DNA from: Stratiolaelaps scimitus
Lineage: Eukaryota > Arthropoda > Arachnida > Mesostigmata > Laelapidae
Reading direction: 5' to 3'
Length of the DNA stretch: 64,000 nt
NCBI GenBank assembly: GCA_019614645.1
Contig: JABWDB010000004.1
Span: 18,786,001 to 18,850,000, forward strand
The position numbers and the translations under genes are program-made. Each line of letters begins with the position of its first letter. Positions within the stretch are counted from its first letter, which is position 1. Shown here in pieces: positions 10,780-23,300 of the stretch. The notes beneath the pieces are model-generated. The model had not been told where the DNA came from and ran no database searches. It saw only the letters and a program-made list of their open reading frames with translations.

Positions 10780-11160
10780 TATGTAGGTACCGCTGGATGA
10801 GCGGCAGAGAGAAACCTTTTGGGCATTTTGATGTGAGACGATCATAGAGGTGGGACAGTGTGAATTAACGACGTGGAACGACAACAGACTAAAAAAGACA
10901 CAGCAAAAAGATGAAAAGGGAAGGAAATTAACAATAAATTACTAGCCCCCCCCCCTCCTCCCTCCACGGGCGGTTGAAACCGACCAAGAAATCGACCATT
11001 GGGATAAAGGAGAAAATAGAGAAGAAAAAAAATATTGAAAACATAATGGTGATTGAACGAATGGATGGATGAATGAATGAACGGTGATGATGATGATACT
11101 GATATATTTTTTTGTAAATACATGGAGCACATGTAAATAAATGAAAAACATTCTTCTAAT
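10291..11160 (+). other. cnc: Probable cnc 3' UTR with two poly(A) signals
   Basis: No coding potential. AATAAA occurs at 10933-10938 and 11137-11142, either of which could end the cnc transcript. The stretch holds a (TA)n run near 10741-10775 and a C-rich run near 10947-10956. The overlapping minus-strand frames are low-complexity. Confidence 0.5.
10741..10775. repeat. (TA)n microsatellite
   Basis: A near-pure AT dinucleotide run in the probable cnc 3' UTR. Confidence 0.9.
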
Positions 11161-12780
11161 TTAACGTTCGACATAAACATCTCGCTTGTCGTTACTGGCT
11201 CGGCGTCGTTGGTGTCTGATGATTCGTGTTTCGGAGTAGTAGATTGAAACAAAATTCCTGTCAGTTTTGTATTGTAAAAAAGCATTGTTGATCTCTCCTT
11301 TGCGTAGGACCTGCTAAGATCTATCGTATATTACCGGATCGAACGAAGGATTCACATAAAATATGTTCTCCTATGTGGCCATGCTAAGGCTTCCTACCGA
11401 TATTTACAGCATTGAAAAATCATGCTAGGTATCGTGGTGGCGGACTTGGCAGTTCCAGTTGGCTAAGGTAATCGAGAAGTCCTAATTTGATGTTTTGACG
11501 ACAATGAGAATTAGAAGTTGTCCCACAATAGGGATTATACCTCCGTTCAGTAGTAGATGCGACAGTGTACTTTCGTCAGACGTCTCCGTTGCACGCCTGG
11601 CAACTTAAATCTGCACCTGGTTTCACTTCGTCTACCTTCTCTCTCATGTATTCACGGCTGAGGATCAGCTCGAAAAAGATTAGTTTGGACCTGTTAAAAG
11701 AGGACCCTTTTGTAGGGATGTCCACTTTGTTAACAATTAGTCCAACTTAAAAAGCATGTTCGCATTTCCTCGCCCCCCTGCAATGTTTGGCCTAGAGCTA
11801 AAGGCCAGCCCGAAAAGAAAATCCAAGTTACACTTTTATTGTACAGGTCTTGATAGACACCCACTTAGTTCATATAAACTTTAAAGTCCCTAGGGGTATT
11901 TCCTTTTTCCGAGGCCTGTTTGCCTTCAAACGTGCTAACTGGATTAATGATTTCACTTCGGAAGAATCTCCTGCTCCATCGCAGTATTTACGGATTCAAC
12001 GAATGCTTGGATGGGACCCATAAACCGTATACAGGTTCCAGGTTGTCGACGCTAATGTCTGTGGTTCGGAGAACTTTGGGTTTTTCTCAGCGATGTTATC
12101 TTCTTGTAGCCGAATAAATGCCTTCTACGCCTCCAAAACCTCTAGGTCAACGAAGTCTTCGATAAGCACAGGCTCCCCTGCCGATAGCTATGCAAGTCTA
12201 TTGTGGGTAATGGCATGAAGACCTTGCTTTAGGAAGGGCGGTTTCACTCTATCCAACGCCATTAAATCATTCACCGACCGGTATTTCCAGGTGAGTTGGA
12301 TTCCGCACGTTGTCCCGGACGCTACTTCGAAGTTGAACAGGCGCACGGCCGTATGGAAAGACAGGCTCTGAGGAGACAAGATTGACGCCGATGCCACTAG
12401 TGCCTTACGTACCCGATGTTCCCATGTCGACAGAGGGATTCGGTGGTTGACAATGTGACACCGAGGTAAGTGTGCGAGCTATTGAATCTAAATGTCTCGC
12501 CTTCCAATCTGCAGATAGACAAGAGATAACGGACGCGACGATACTCGAAGAAGAGGTAGACTGGCAGCCGGAGACGAGATCTCCCGTTAAATGGACTTTA
12601 ATTAAAGCTGTAGTGAAGAGCACGATCAACGATTTGGATTCCATTCGCGCAGGTGTGGCAGGTAGTTACTCCGTAAAGAAATTACTTTCCGCAGCTTGTG
12701 AGCTATTTAGTTGTAGTGCAATCTCTCATTCTATGCAACGAGTATAATGTTCGATTGAAAACCCTGAATTAAACAGGTTA
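11161..12780. other. Intergenic between cnc and the fucosidase pair; nothing supported
   Basis: No recognisable gene. A frame at 12472-12747 (+) reads like protein for about 90 residues, but it has no family resemblance I can name and no clear splice context. It could be a decayed transposon remnant. Confidence 0.4.
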
Positions 12781-12980
12781 TCTATTGAACAGAGCACGCT
12801 AGCCTATATATTTTAATCCTTGACGCTTGATCCTGTTGACTGTTTGTTTTTATCAAGCTGATAGTATTAAGCCCTCTAATACGAAGCCCTCGAGAGGGGC
12901 ACACCGATTCGACGTGAATGGCTATGGCGTGCTCTTGACGGCCATCATTTCGTGTCGGACGACCGTCAGTTGCTGCAGCA

Positions 12981-15900
12981 ATGATGACTCTGACCAAGCA
13001 TTCGGTGCTAGTTGGCGTGTTTCTCGGTCTATGCTCACTTGGGTAAGTTTGAAATGAATGAAAGTTTTGTAATGTTATGCCGGGTGAGAAAGAAACAAAT
13101 AACGACTATAGGGGCCTTTATATTACTGCAGGCCACGTTCACTTTGCGCCTTTATTGTTAGTCAGTTTGAATTGCGATCAACAGTGCTAAGTAACAGTGG
13201 TATATGTCAGCTTACCGTTTAGTTCCCCCGAGTCAACGTATTGTTTAGTAGTGTCAGCATATTTGCGTGTAGAGTGTTGACATTTGTGTATTGATACCCG
13301 TTATAGTGTATTGATAGGGTGTAGCCCTGAGTTGTTATTATGTGTATTTCTTTTATAACTGACTATAAATGAATTGTGTATTTGCGCAACAGGAGCGCAG
13401 CTGGGCCGTACAAGCCGACCTGGGAATCTCTGGATACTCGCCCTGCGCCTCAGTGGTATGATGAAGCTAAGATTGGAATTTTTCTTCACTGGGGCGTGTT
13501 CTCAGTGCCATCGTTCAGCTCCGAATGGTTCTGGCAACGATGGGTCTCCGGCAACCCTCAGGTAGGGGATCTTACCTAATGCTGATCGCCTGTATCTATT
13601 ATTTTTTGTGGACATGCTTGGTCTGGCCATGTATCTGTCATTTCCATATGAAAAGTCTGGTACCCATGATATGATTTCTAAACCTTTAGATAAAACAGGA
13701 AGGGCTGCGTCTGCAGCTAACACCCAGAGAGTGTATAGACACTTATTGCGCACTCGGGCGATTGGATTCCGCTAAACATGTTTCACTGCAAGAAGTTCTC
13801 ATGGGAAATCTAAATAAACCTAGACTTCATATATCTCAATGTGTCTTTATAGTTGAGCTGGTCGAATTAACGACGCTATAACCTAAATTGTCTTAAGTAA
13901 CTACATGGCCCGAATGAAAGCCTACATTCGCGTCGTTGCCAGGGAGGTTAGATATAGCCTACTTTAATTTAGTTCGTTCAAATTCATCCATCGCAGTATG
14001 GAAATAAACTGCTTAACAAAGAGCTTATTTAGTATCAATGTCCCGAATTTAAATGTTTGGAACAATTGTCAATCCACCCTAATTCCACCCATAACAAGAG
14101 CAGGTGATATAAAACAGTCGATATTGTTTGACGCTATTACTAATATTACACTTGTATCGATATAATCCCTAATAACTCTCAAATCCTGGGATGACCCTGT
14201 TTAATTGTCCTTACTGATTGCTGTCTTTAATGTTTGTTATGCACCAGCGAGACTTTAAAGGATTTAGTTAAGTCAGGGTCTGCATTATGCTTTGAGCTAC
14301 GAGCGAAATTGATAAAACAAAGACTGGACAGTAATCTGTGCTAATATCGCCTCGGTTGTGATGTTTGCTCTGTGTGGATTACGGCGGACTGTGATGCTTG
14401 TATCATCCGTGTGATATTTAGCTGACCAAGGCGTAGTAAGCTTTTATTGATTGATTGCGTTACATATAGCTGGGCCTAACTGACAATATATAGGATCGTG
14501 TTAAGGTCAGAGGCCTATCTGGCACAGTCGAGGTCAACAGGACTTTGTTTTACCTAAAGAAAGCCGTGACAACTGTCAAGCCTCGGGATTCAAACCCAAA
14601 GGCGCAAAACTTTGAAAGCTATGAATTACAACTTCTGGTCTTTGCCGAATCTTTGCATGAGGTAAAAATGTTTAAATATGTTTAGAAAATGGTGGAGCTC
14701 ATTTTTCTCAGCATATCTCCTTAACACATTTCCTCTTGTCCAATAATTAACGGCACTGTAACACTGCAACACAATATTTTGTGTCTTAAATTTACTTTTC
14801 TCCCGATGTATGGCAAACACCAGGTTGTCGACTTCATGAAAAAGAACTACCCTCCGGGATGGGCTTACGCAGACTTCGCACCGCAATTCCGAGCGGAACT
14901 CTTCAACGCCACTCAGTGGGCAACCCTATTCGCCAACGCTGGTGCCAAGTAAGCTCAAATCCGTGATCCTTAAACAGGGTAAAACATTACCCAAAACACG
15001 TTGTGGCAGTGGTTGGATATAGCAAGAATTATTCACCCACATATTACAGGGTCTATTTCAGTGATCTCTTTTTTATTTTTTCTTTTCTATCAGATACGTT
15101 GTGTTAACTACGAAACATCATGAAGGCTTTACACTATGGCCTTCCTCAACGGCGTTCAACTGGAACGCAAAGGATGTTGGTCCTGGCAAGGACCTCGTTG
15201 GAGAATTGAGTACTGCTGTTCGAGCTGCCGGAGTTCGCTTTGGAGCCTACCATTCCCTGATGGACTGGTATCATCCGCTCTATCTGAAAGACAAGCAAAA
15301 CGGATGGACAACTCAATACTTCCTTAAGGTATTACTTAGATAACTAATTTCATATGTGTGTATGAGCCAAGCGACATCATTGTCCATCTTCGTACGTTAT
15401 ACCGAACTGTACGGGTTCGTAACAACGACTTCGGCAGGGAGCCTTGCTGTACCTTGATTTGTTACCCTCATAAAAACCATTCAGTTTTCAAGGAAAATAA
15501 ACGAGCCGTCGATTACATACTAATAGAATTATACTAGCGCTCTTCTAACCCTAATGCGCGGCGGCCAGCTCTAGTGCTGCTCATGATATGTTTGCTTGGA
15601 TAATTTTCCCGACAATTTTAAGATTGGGTGGTTTTCGAGGCGCCAATTGAGTCTGCGTCGGTAGTGGCCTTCGGCCCCTCGGCCAACGCCGTGACTCTCC
15701 TCCGGCTCTTAAAGGTCTCAAATTTTTTGGTAATGTTTAAAGAATGGTTTGCTTAGCCATTCTATGAGCCTTTTTGCCTCTTAAAGTTTGAGGTTGTTGC
15801 CCCTAACCGACGTGTTGTCCTGCTCGTGATATGCTTGTTTGTTGTTCATCTTAGATGATTGGCGAAATTTTAGGTTAGGTGGCTATGTCAGGTGTCGCTC

Positions 15901-18363
15901 GATTCTCTTGACGGTCGTCATTCTCTCGAATTCGATCGACTTTAGGTATTGGAACACCCGATTATGTTGTGACTTTATTCAGAATATAAATGATGTCGAA
16001 AGAACCGTCTGTCATCAAATACATGAACAATTTTGTTTACTCACCAAGACGTCACAAGGACGCTTAACGAGTTTCTTGAACGAGCAAAAACCATTGCGTA
16101 CATAGAGCACCATGTTACGAATTAACAAAATGTGGGAATATTAGAGTGGAAAATGTGCATTGTATCTAATCAACGTATACAACATTTGCAACTCGAAGCC
16201 ATACGTCAAGATGCACATAGACCACTTTACAGAGACCGATAATTAATAATAATACAGTTTAGTATGCATACTTTTCTCATACTGCCAGTAACTGCGGTAC
16301 CGTGGACGTTAAATGTTGGCTGAGAGTCAGCCCGAAAAAGTTTAGTTTAGTTTAGTATGCCGGGATAGGTAACAAGTGATTTCACTCGAGCTGCAGCAAA
16401 ACCAATCGGAATCTACTTTTGCACGGTGTCCAATTTTCGGCCCATACTAAGCTACGATCGACTTTTACCGTGTCCAGGCGAAATGTACAAATGAATTGCA
16501 CGAGCTCGTGAACAACTACAAACCTGACATCCTGTGGTCGGACGGCGATTGGGAAGCACCCGACGAGTATTGGAACGCGACGAACTTTCTCGCCTGGCTC
16601 TATAACGACAGGTGGTAGCGAATTTTGTAGTTCGACTATTTTAGCCAAACTTTTTAGCCAAATGAGAAGCATAGCTGGAGGGATCATGAATGTATTTTAT
16701 TGCACTTGTGTCTCAGGTAGAAAAGAATAGTGTACAATAGGGCACACTACGCCATACACGAGATCCATTTTAAACAATATCATGTATCCGTTGTTGTGCT
16801 TGCGGAACTGTTTGTTCAAACTTCGGCGAAGGAGATTTGCTCAAAGATCGTATAAAATACATCCGCGTCCGGATATAAATATTTTTTCACAAGTAGTTAC
16901 AACTTTTCTCATACTGCCAGTAACTGCGCTGGTCAGGGATTCGAGACTGCGAGAGGGCAAACAAATTACAGTAGAAAAATGTACGATAGTGTTCTTATTA
17001 TAATATTATTATCACACTAATAGGAATCGATATTTGTTGCAGTCCCGTGCGTGACAAGGTTCTGGTGAACGATCGCTGGGGTTCGACAACTCGCTACAAA
17101 CATGGCGATTTCTTCGACGGAGACGATAATTACAATCCCGGAACGCTGCAGCCACACAAATGGGAAAACTGCATGCCGATGGACCGCGTCTCTTGGGGTT
17201 ACCGCAGGGATATGAATCTCGATGACGTACGCTCCGTTGATGAACTGCTCGAAGCCCTCGCCCAGGCGATTAGGTGGGAATATTAGGATGTCTATGGTTT
17301 ATGGACGTCATTGACGTTTATGACTATAGTAGTGTAATGCAACAGACATTCAGCGGCGTCGATTGGGTTGAAAACCGATGTAATGAAATTATGTATATAC
17401 GAGTGAGGTTCTGTTCGTCATAAATGAAGAAGAGCATGACGATATACCTGTTATATATATATATTACTAGGAGTCTTCATCTACGTCATGGATTATTGTA
17501 ACGAGAGAGACACCTTCGATTTTATCGATTTCATGCAGCTGCAACGGTAATCTTCTAATTAACGTTGGACCGCGCGCCGATGGCACCCTGGACGCAATCT
17601 TTGAGGAGCGCTTATTGCAGCTCGGAGCGTGGCTAAAGCTGAACGGTGCCGCCATTTACGGGTCACGACCTTGGACAACCCAACACGATTCGGTCGATAA
17701 ACGTGTATGGTTAGTAAAATCGTTCAACGACTATTTGAAATGCTGTATTCCATCAGTGTTGCCATATTAGTGCATAGGGTATCATCATAATGATGACAAT
17801 CCGCTGGCGCATTTTTACAAATCAGGCTATTAATTTATTCTTTCTTGATGGTACGCATCATCAATTTAGGTACACTACGGACGGTGACAGTGTCTACGCC
17901 ATCGTTACCCGTTACGAGTCGGAGGACAGGATTCGCCTTGGTGCTTTGAATGCGAATTCCCTTAGCTCAGACTCCACAGTTACCGTACTGGGTTATGAGC
18001 GGCCACTGAAAGTTACTACAGACAACCTAGGTGAGTCACATCATTCATGGCTTTTCTCAATAATATCGATGTGTGTCTCAAAGAATATCACAATATTTGT
18101 AATCGTATTTATTTATTCACTACGAATAATTAAAACAACCACATATATCTTCGCTCTGAGTGTCAGCGAGGCTGTTTTCTTCACAGCGATGTCTATGAAT
18201 CGCGTTACGGCTCCCACTTTGACTACAGCTGATTTTCTTGTATAACCATAGTGGATTTTCAAAATTTATTCTAGGTGTGACAATCTACGCACCAACACCC
18301 GGAGCACCCTTCGATGTCCAGTACGCGCCGGTTATCAAAATATCTGTGGGAAAGTCCCCGTGA
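12981..18363 (+). CDS. Tissue alpha-L-fucosidase (GH29), tandem copy 1
   Basis: Secreted or lysosomal glycosidase removing terminal alpha-L-fucose from glycans. Nine coding exons: 12981-13042, 13393-13561, 14824-14948, 15094-15328, 16478-16611, 17043-17273, 17539-17709, 17870-18030, 18275-18363 (458 residues, all phases consistent). A signal peptide spans about residues 1-22 (hydrophobic core [13 protein letters not shown]). Family motifs: [12 protein letters not shown] near the start, TTKHHEGF, and WSDGDW with the expected catalytic nucleophile Asp at 219. HKWEN holds Glu283, which aligns with the acid/base proposed for human FUCA1. Human FUCA1 is of similar size. Copy 1 has Tyr260 and Gly268 where copy 2 and the human enzyme have Cys, so a probable disulfide is lost. 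The downstream neighbour is a second, intact copy in the same orientation. Confidence 0.95.
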
Positions 18364-18621
18364 TATGTAATATTAGTGAGGTGGAAAGCTATGCAGAAAA
18401 AAAGAAACGAAGTTTGAAAAAAGATGACGAAATATTAATTATACTTGATACAAAAACTGTGATAATCTCACTAATAGGCCCAACCCGGCCGCGGGTGGTT
18501 TAGGGACCACGCTAGCTAAGATGAAGCACGCCTGTGCAACCTGGCCTGTGCATCTTTCTTTATTCAACCGAAATGTATAAAAAACTACACATGTAGATAT
18601 AGTAGATAGAACATTTAATTA

Positions 18622-18627
18622 AATAAA
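18622..18627 (+). terminator. Poly(A) signal of fucosidase copy 1
   Basis: AATAAA about 260 bp after the stop. The same site exists in copy 2 (25462-25467). Confidence 0.6.
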
Positions 18628-18862
18628 GAAAGGCATCATCCACGATTTACGACGTCTCGTTAAGCTAAAGCAAATAGAAGTTAATTCTACAGTTCATCTT
18701 AGCATTATTATATATTTGTATCTCTTATCCTATTTAATGCAACAAGCATTTTCAGAAACTGTGTTCATACAAAACATACTTGCCTACTTCAGTGACAGGC
18801 GACTCTCGATTCCCGACGAATTTTGTTACGCGATCACGGCCAGCCACATAGCCTATCAGGAC

Positions 18863-19749
18863 GGGGCCTGCTGAAGTAGGTCTACGAGACCTACGGGAGG
18901 AAGAAGGGTTTCGCGTTGATATTTGCTATCGACTAACAGTGGAAATATACAATCTACAATAGACTCTGTTTTTTCAGCCAAGGGAGGGCCGTTTAGGACG
19001 AGTATTATAGAATATAATTACATGAGAACGAAATTACAGGGATGAAATCATCCTGATCCTTAATTTCGACCCTGGTTATCATTCGTTTATATTTCTATTA
19101 TTAATAAGTACAAAGCGTGTTTCTATTGCGAATATCGTGCCAGCCTCCAGGCAAATATATTGCTCATCCGCTCAGTCCCCGCAGCCTCAATGGCACTTGA
19201 TGTCCTGACGGTACATAGGTCTAGTGTATCGACGTGTTTCCACTTAAGGTTTCTGCTTAACCGGATTATTCCTCTATCAGATCAGCCAAGTTATGAATAC
19301 CTTCTCCTGACGTCGATGCTTCGGAGAGCCCCAGCGTTTAGGTATAAATGTGGGGAATACATGGTGCTGACCTACGAGACTTTTGCTGTATGGAGAACGG
19401 CTTTGTTTTGGTAGTCGTTGGTGAAAAAGCAACAGCGACCATATACAATATACAAAGAATTCTTTACTTTGAGCAAAGGGAGGGCCATTTAAGGCATGTG
19501 TTGTATTTTTAGCGCATTTCGTCTACATTTTTACAGGCGCTAGACAGCAAGTGGCAGAGAACAAGTAGCAGGGTTCCTTGTATGGCTTCATAGTTTCCCT
19601 TCTAAAAATTGTTGCCTTGAGTGTTATCCTCATCGTACTGACCACTTAGAATACGCTGGCTTTGTGGTCAGCGCAGACGGGGAGATCACCTAAAAACTAC
19701 AGAACTAATGACGTGTCTATCAACCATTGGGATCAAGTCATCTAGAAGG
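18863..19749. other. Spacer between fucosidase copies; degenerate repeats only
   Basis: No gene. Two diverged stretches (about 18925-19010 and 19375-19530) share pieces such as GGAGGGCC(G/A)TTTA and similar flanking text, so they look like old copies of a short repeat. Confidence 0.4.
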
Positions 19750-20209
19750 CACTCATTTTCTGTACATTTTTTGTTCTAATCGATGCCCGATAAGTTAAAA
19801 TCACCCGCCATGACTACGGGGGAGCTGAGCCATGTGTCTCACGAATTGAAAATACAGCCGCAGCTGAAATTTCAGCCTGGTCGCTGCTGACACCTCCGTC
19901 AGAGTTACTAAGGTAACGGCATACGATACGTGGTGCAACACTTGCCGAACTGCAAACTTACTGCAGAAAAGTCGTCCACAGATATTGGGATGTCCATTTG
20001 GCCTGTCTTAGGGCCTTACGCACAACTATAACGACTCCACCACCCCTTGAGTCGCTGTCGCGACGATACACATTAAAATTGTCATTGTATACCACAATAG
20101 GACATCTAAACAAACTCAACAAACCCGACGAATTCGAGCTCGAACGAGTGCAAGTTAGGTTTTCGATGGGAACCCTAAAACACAATAGGGTATCTATAGA
20201 GCAGAGCAT
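19750..20209 (-). mobile_element. Decayed LINE (non-LTR retrotransposon) endonuclease fragment
   Basis: Minus-strand reading shows two hallmarks of the APE-type endonuclease of LINE ORF2. The first is YRRDSDSRGGGVVIVVRK (within the open stretch 19958-20209). About 150 bp further on, after several stops, comes VMAGDFNLSGID (around 19785-19815). No reverse transcriptase follows. The fragment is truncated and dead, and sits in the spacer just before fucosidase copy 2. LINE clade is not determined. Confidence 0.7.
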
Positions 20210-20398
20210 GCAAGTGAATGTATACGCTTTTAATCGTTTTACGCTTAACGTTGTTGACTGTTTGTTTTTATCAAGCTGATAGTATTAAGCCCTCTAATAC
20301 GAAGCCCTCGAGAGAGGGACACCGATTCGACATGAATGGCTATGGCGTGCTCTTGACGGCCATCATTTCGTGTCGGACGACCGTCAGTTGCTGCAGCA

Positions 20399-23300
20399 AT
20401 GATGACTCTGACCAAGCATTCGGTGCTAGTTGGCGTGTTTCTCGGTCTATGCTCACTTGGGTAAGTTTGAAATGAATGAAAGTTTTGTAATGTTATGCCG
20501 GGTGAGAAAGAAACAAATAACGACTATAGGGGCCTTTATATTACTGCAGGCCACGTTCACTTTGCGCCTTTATTGTTAGTCAGTTTGAATCGCGATCAAC
20601 AGTGCTAAGTAACAGTGGTATATGTCAGCTTACCGTTTAGTTCCCCCGAGTCAACGTATTGTTTAGTAGTGTCAGCATATTCGCGAGGAGTGTGTTGACA
20701 TTTGTGTATTGATACCCGTTGTAGTGTATTGATAGGGTGTAGCCCTGAGTTGTTATTATGTGTATTTCTTTTATAACTGACTATAAATGAATTGTGTATT
20801 TTCGCAATAGGAGCGCAGCTGGGCCGTACAAGCCGACCTGGGAATCTCTGGATACTCGCCCTGCGCCTCAGTGGTATGACCAAGCTAAGATTGGAATATT
20901 TCTTCACTGGGGCGTGTTCTCAGTGCCATCGTTCAGCTCCGAATGGTTCTGGCAACAATGGGTCTCCGGCAATATTCTGGTGAGGGATCTTACCTAATGC
21001 TGATAGCCTATACTCTAAAGTGCATCACGTCTGTATGTGTAATATATATATATTGTGAACAGGGCGTCCTGTGGCGTCATCATTGTATAAAAGTAAACAC
21101 ATTCTAATAAACCTTACCTGCATACAGTTCCTGTATATTATTTCTAAGCTTTTATGTAAAAAGGGTAAAAACTGCACAAATTGGTCGGTTCGTTATATCA
21201 GTTACAGTGAACGTCCAGTAACCGTATACATATATACACACTTATTGGGAGCTTTGTAATTTTGATTCAGTGAAATATTCGAATATTCATATATATATCT
21301 CAATATATTTATATTAATTGTTGACTTGTTAACGACGCTGCGACCTAAATTACCTTAAGCCACTGCATGGCCCGAATGAAAGCCTGCATTTGTGTCGTTG
21401 CCAGATATAGATATCGTTTAAGGTGACAACGCAGGTCGAATATAGCTTTCTTTTATTTAGCTCATTTAAATTCATCAATTGCAGTATGCGAATCAATCGT
21501 TTAAGAAACAAAAGCTTTTATTTAATGACAGTGTCCCGAATTTGAATGTTTGGAACAATTGTCCGCCCATCTTCATAACAGGAGCAGGCGAGATATTCCC
21601 TTTAAAACAGTCGATATTGTTCGACGCTATTGCTAACATTACACTTGTATCGATATAATCCCTAATAACTCTCAAATCCTGGGATGACCCTGTTTAATTG
21701 TCCTTACTGATTGCTGTCTTTAATGTTTGTTATGCACCAGCGAGACTTTAAAGGATTTAGTTAAGTCAGGGTCTGCAATTATGCGTTGAGCTACGAGGGA
21801 AATTGATAAAACAAAGACTGGTAGTAATCTGTGCTAATATCGCCTCGGTTTTGATGTTTGCTCTGTGTGGATTACGGCGGACTGTGATGTTTGTATCATC
21901 CGTGTGATATTTAGCTGACCAAGGTGTAGTAAGCTTTTATTGATTGATTACGTTACATATAGCTGGGCCTAACTGACAATATATAGGATCGTCCTAAGGT
22001 CAGAGGCCTATCTGGCACAGTCGAGGTCAACAGGACTTTGTTTAACCTAAAGGAAGCCGTAACAACTGTCAAGGCCCAAGATTCAAATCCAAAGGCGCAA
22101 AACTTTGAAAGCTATGAACTACGACTTCTGGTCTTTGCCGAATCTTTGCATGAGGTAAAAATGTTTAAATTTGTTTAGAAAATGGTGGAGCTCATTTTTC
22201 TCAGCATATCTCCTTAACACATTTCCTCCTGTCCAATAATTAACGGCACTGTAACACTGCAACACAATATTTTGTGTCTCAAATTGACTTCTCTCCCTGT
22301 GTATGGCAAACACCAGGTTGTCGACTTCATGATGAAGAACTACCCTCCAGGATGGACTTACGCAGACTTCGCACCGCAATTCCGAGCGGAACTCTTCAAC
22401 GCCACCCAGTGGGCAACCCTATTCGCCAACGCTGGTGCCAAGTAAGCTCAAATCCGTGATCCTTAAACAGGGTAAAACATTACCCAAAACACGTTGTGCC
22501 AGTGGTTGGATATAGTAAGAGTTATTCACCCTCATAGTACGTGCTCTATTTCAGTGATCTCTTTTTTATTTCTTCTTTTCCACCAGATACGTTGTGTTAA
22601 CTACGAAACATCATGAAGGCTTTACGCTATGGCCTTCCTCAACGGCGTTCAACTGGAACGCAAAGGATGTTGGTCCTGGCAAGGACCTCGTTGGAGAATT
22701 GAGTACTGCTGTTCGAGCTGCCGGAGTCCACTTTGGAGTCTACCATTCTATGATGGATTGGTATCATCCGCTCTATCTTAGAGACAAGCAAAACCAATGG
22801 AAAACTCAAGACTTTGTTGAGGTATTACTTAGATAACTAATTTCATATGTGTGTATATGTGTGACGCCATTGTGCATTTTCATTCATTAATGTTATACAG
22901 AATTGTACGCGTTCGTACCAACGACCCCGGCAGGAAGCCTTGCTGTATCCTGATTTGTGGCCCGTCATAGAAACCTGTCAAACCACGTTTATAGAACGAG
23001 GCAACGATTACATAATAATAATAATACTAATAATAAAATAAAATGTAGAATAATGTGCCAACTATGCAATGGGTGACTGCATTCGAGCTGCAGCAAATTA
23101 AGTTAAAGAAAAATAAAAATTAAAAAAAATGAAAACAACATTGTAAAATATAATGTTCAGGCGAAATGTACGAATGAATTGCACGAGCTCGTGAACAACT
23201 ACAAACCTGACATCCTGTGGTCGGACGGAGAATGGGAAGCACCAGATGTGTATTGGAACTCGACGAACTTTCTCGCCTGGCTCTATAACGACAGGTGCAA

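Larger units (their letters stand above)
12781..18860 (+). repeat. Tandem duplication unit, copy 1 (fucosidase locus)
   Basis: Similarity to copy 2 starts around 12781 (about 200 bp before the ATG) and runs past the poly(A) signal to about 18860. It includes introns and both flanks. Boundaries are approximate, by eye. The paired copy spans about 20190-25700. The spacer between them (about 18863-20189) is unrelated. Confidence 0.8.

Noticed and set aside
12472..12747. Plus-strand 91-codon frame before fucosidase copy 1
   Set aside because: Looks protein-like but I cannot assign a family, start or splice sites; possible decayed transposon.
14580..14605. Box-B-like GGGTTTGAATCCC on the minus strand in fucosidase intron 2 (also near 22075 in copy 2)
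   Set aside because: No box A at the right distance; the second copy is explained by the gene duplication.
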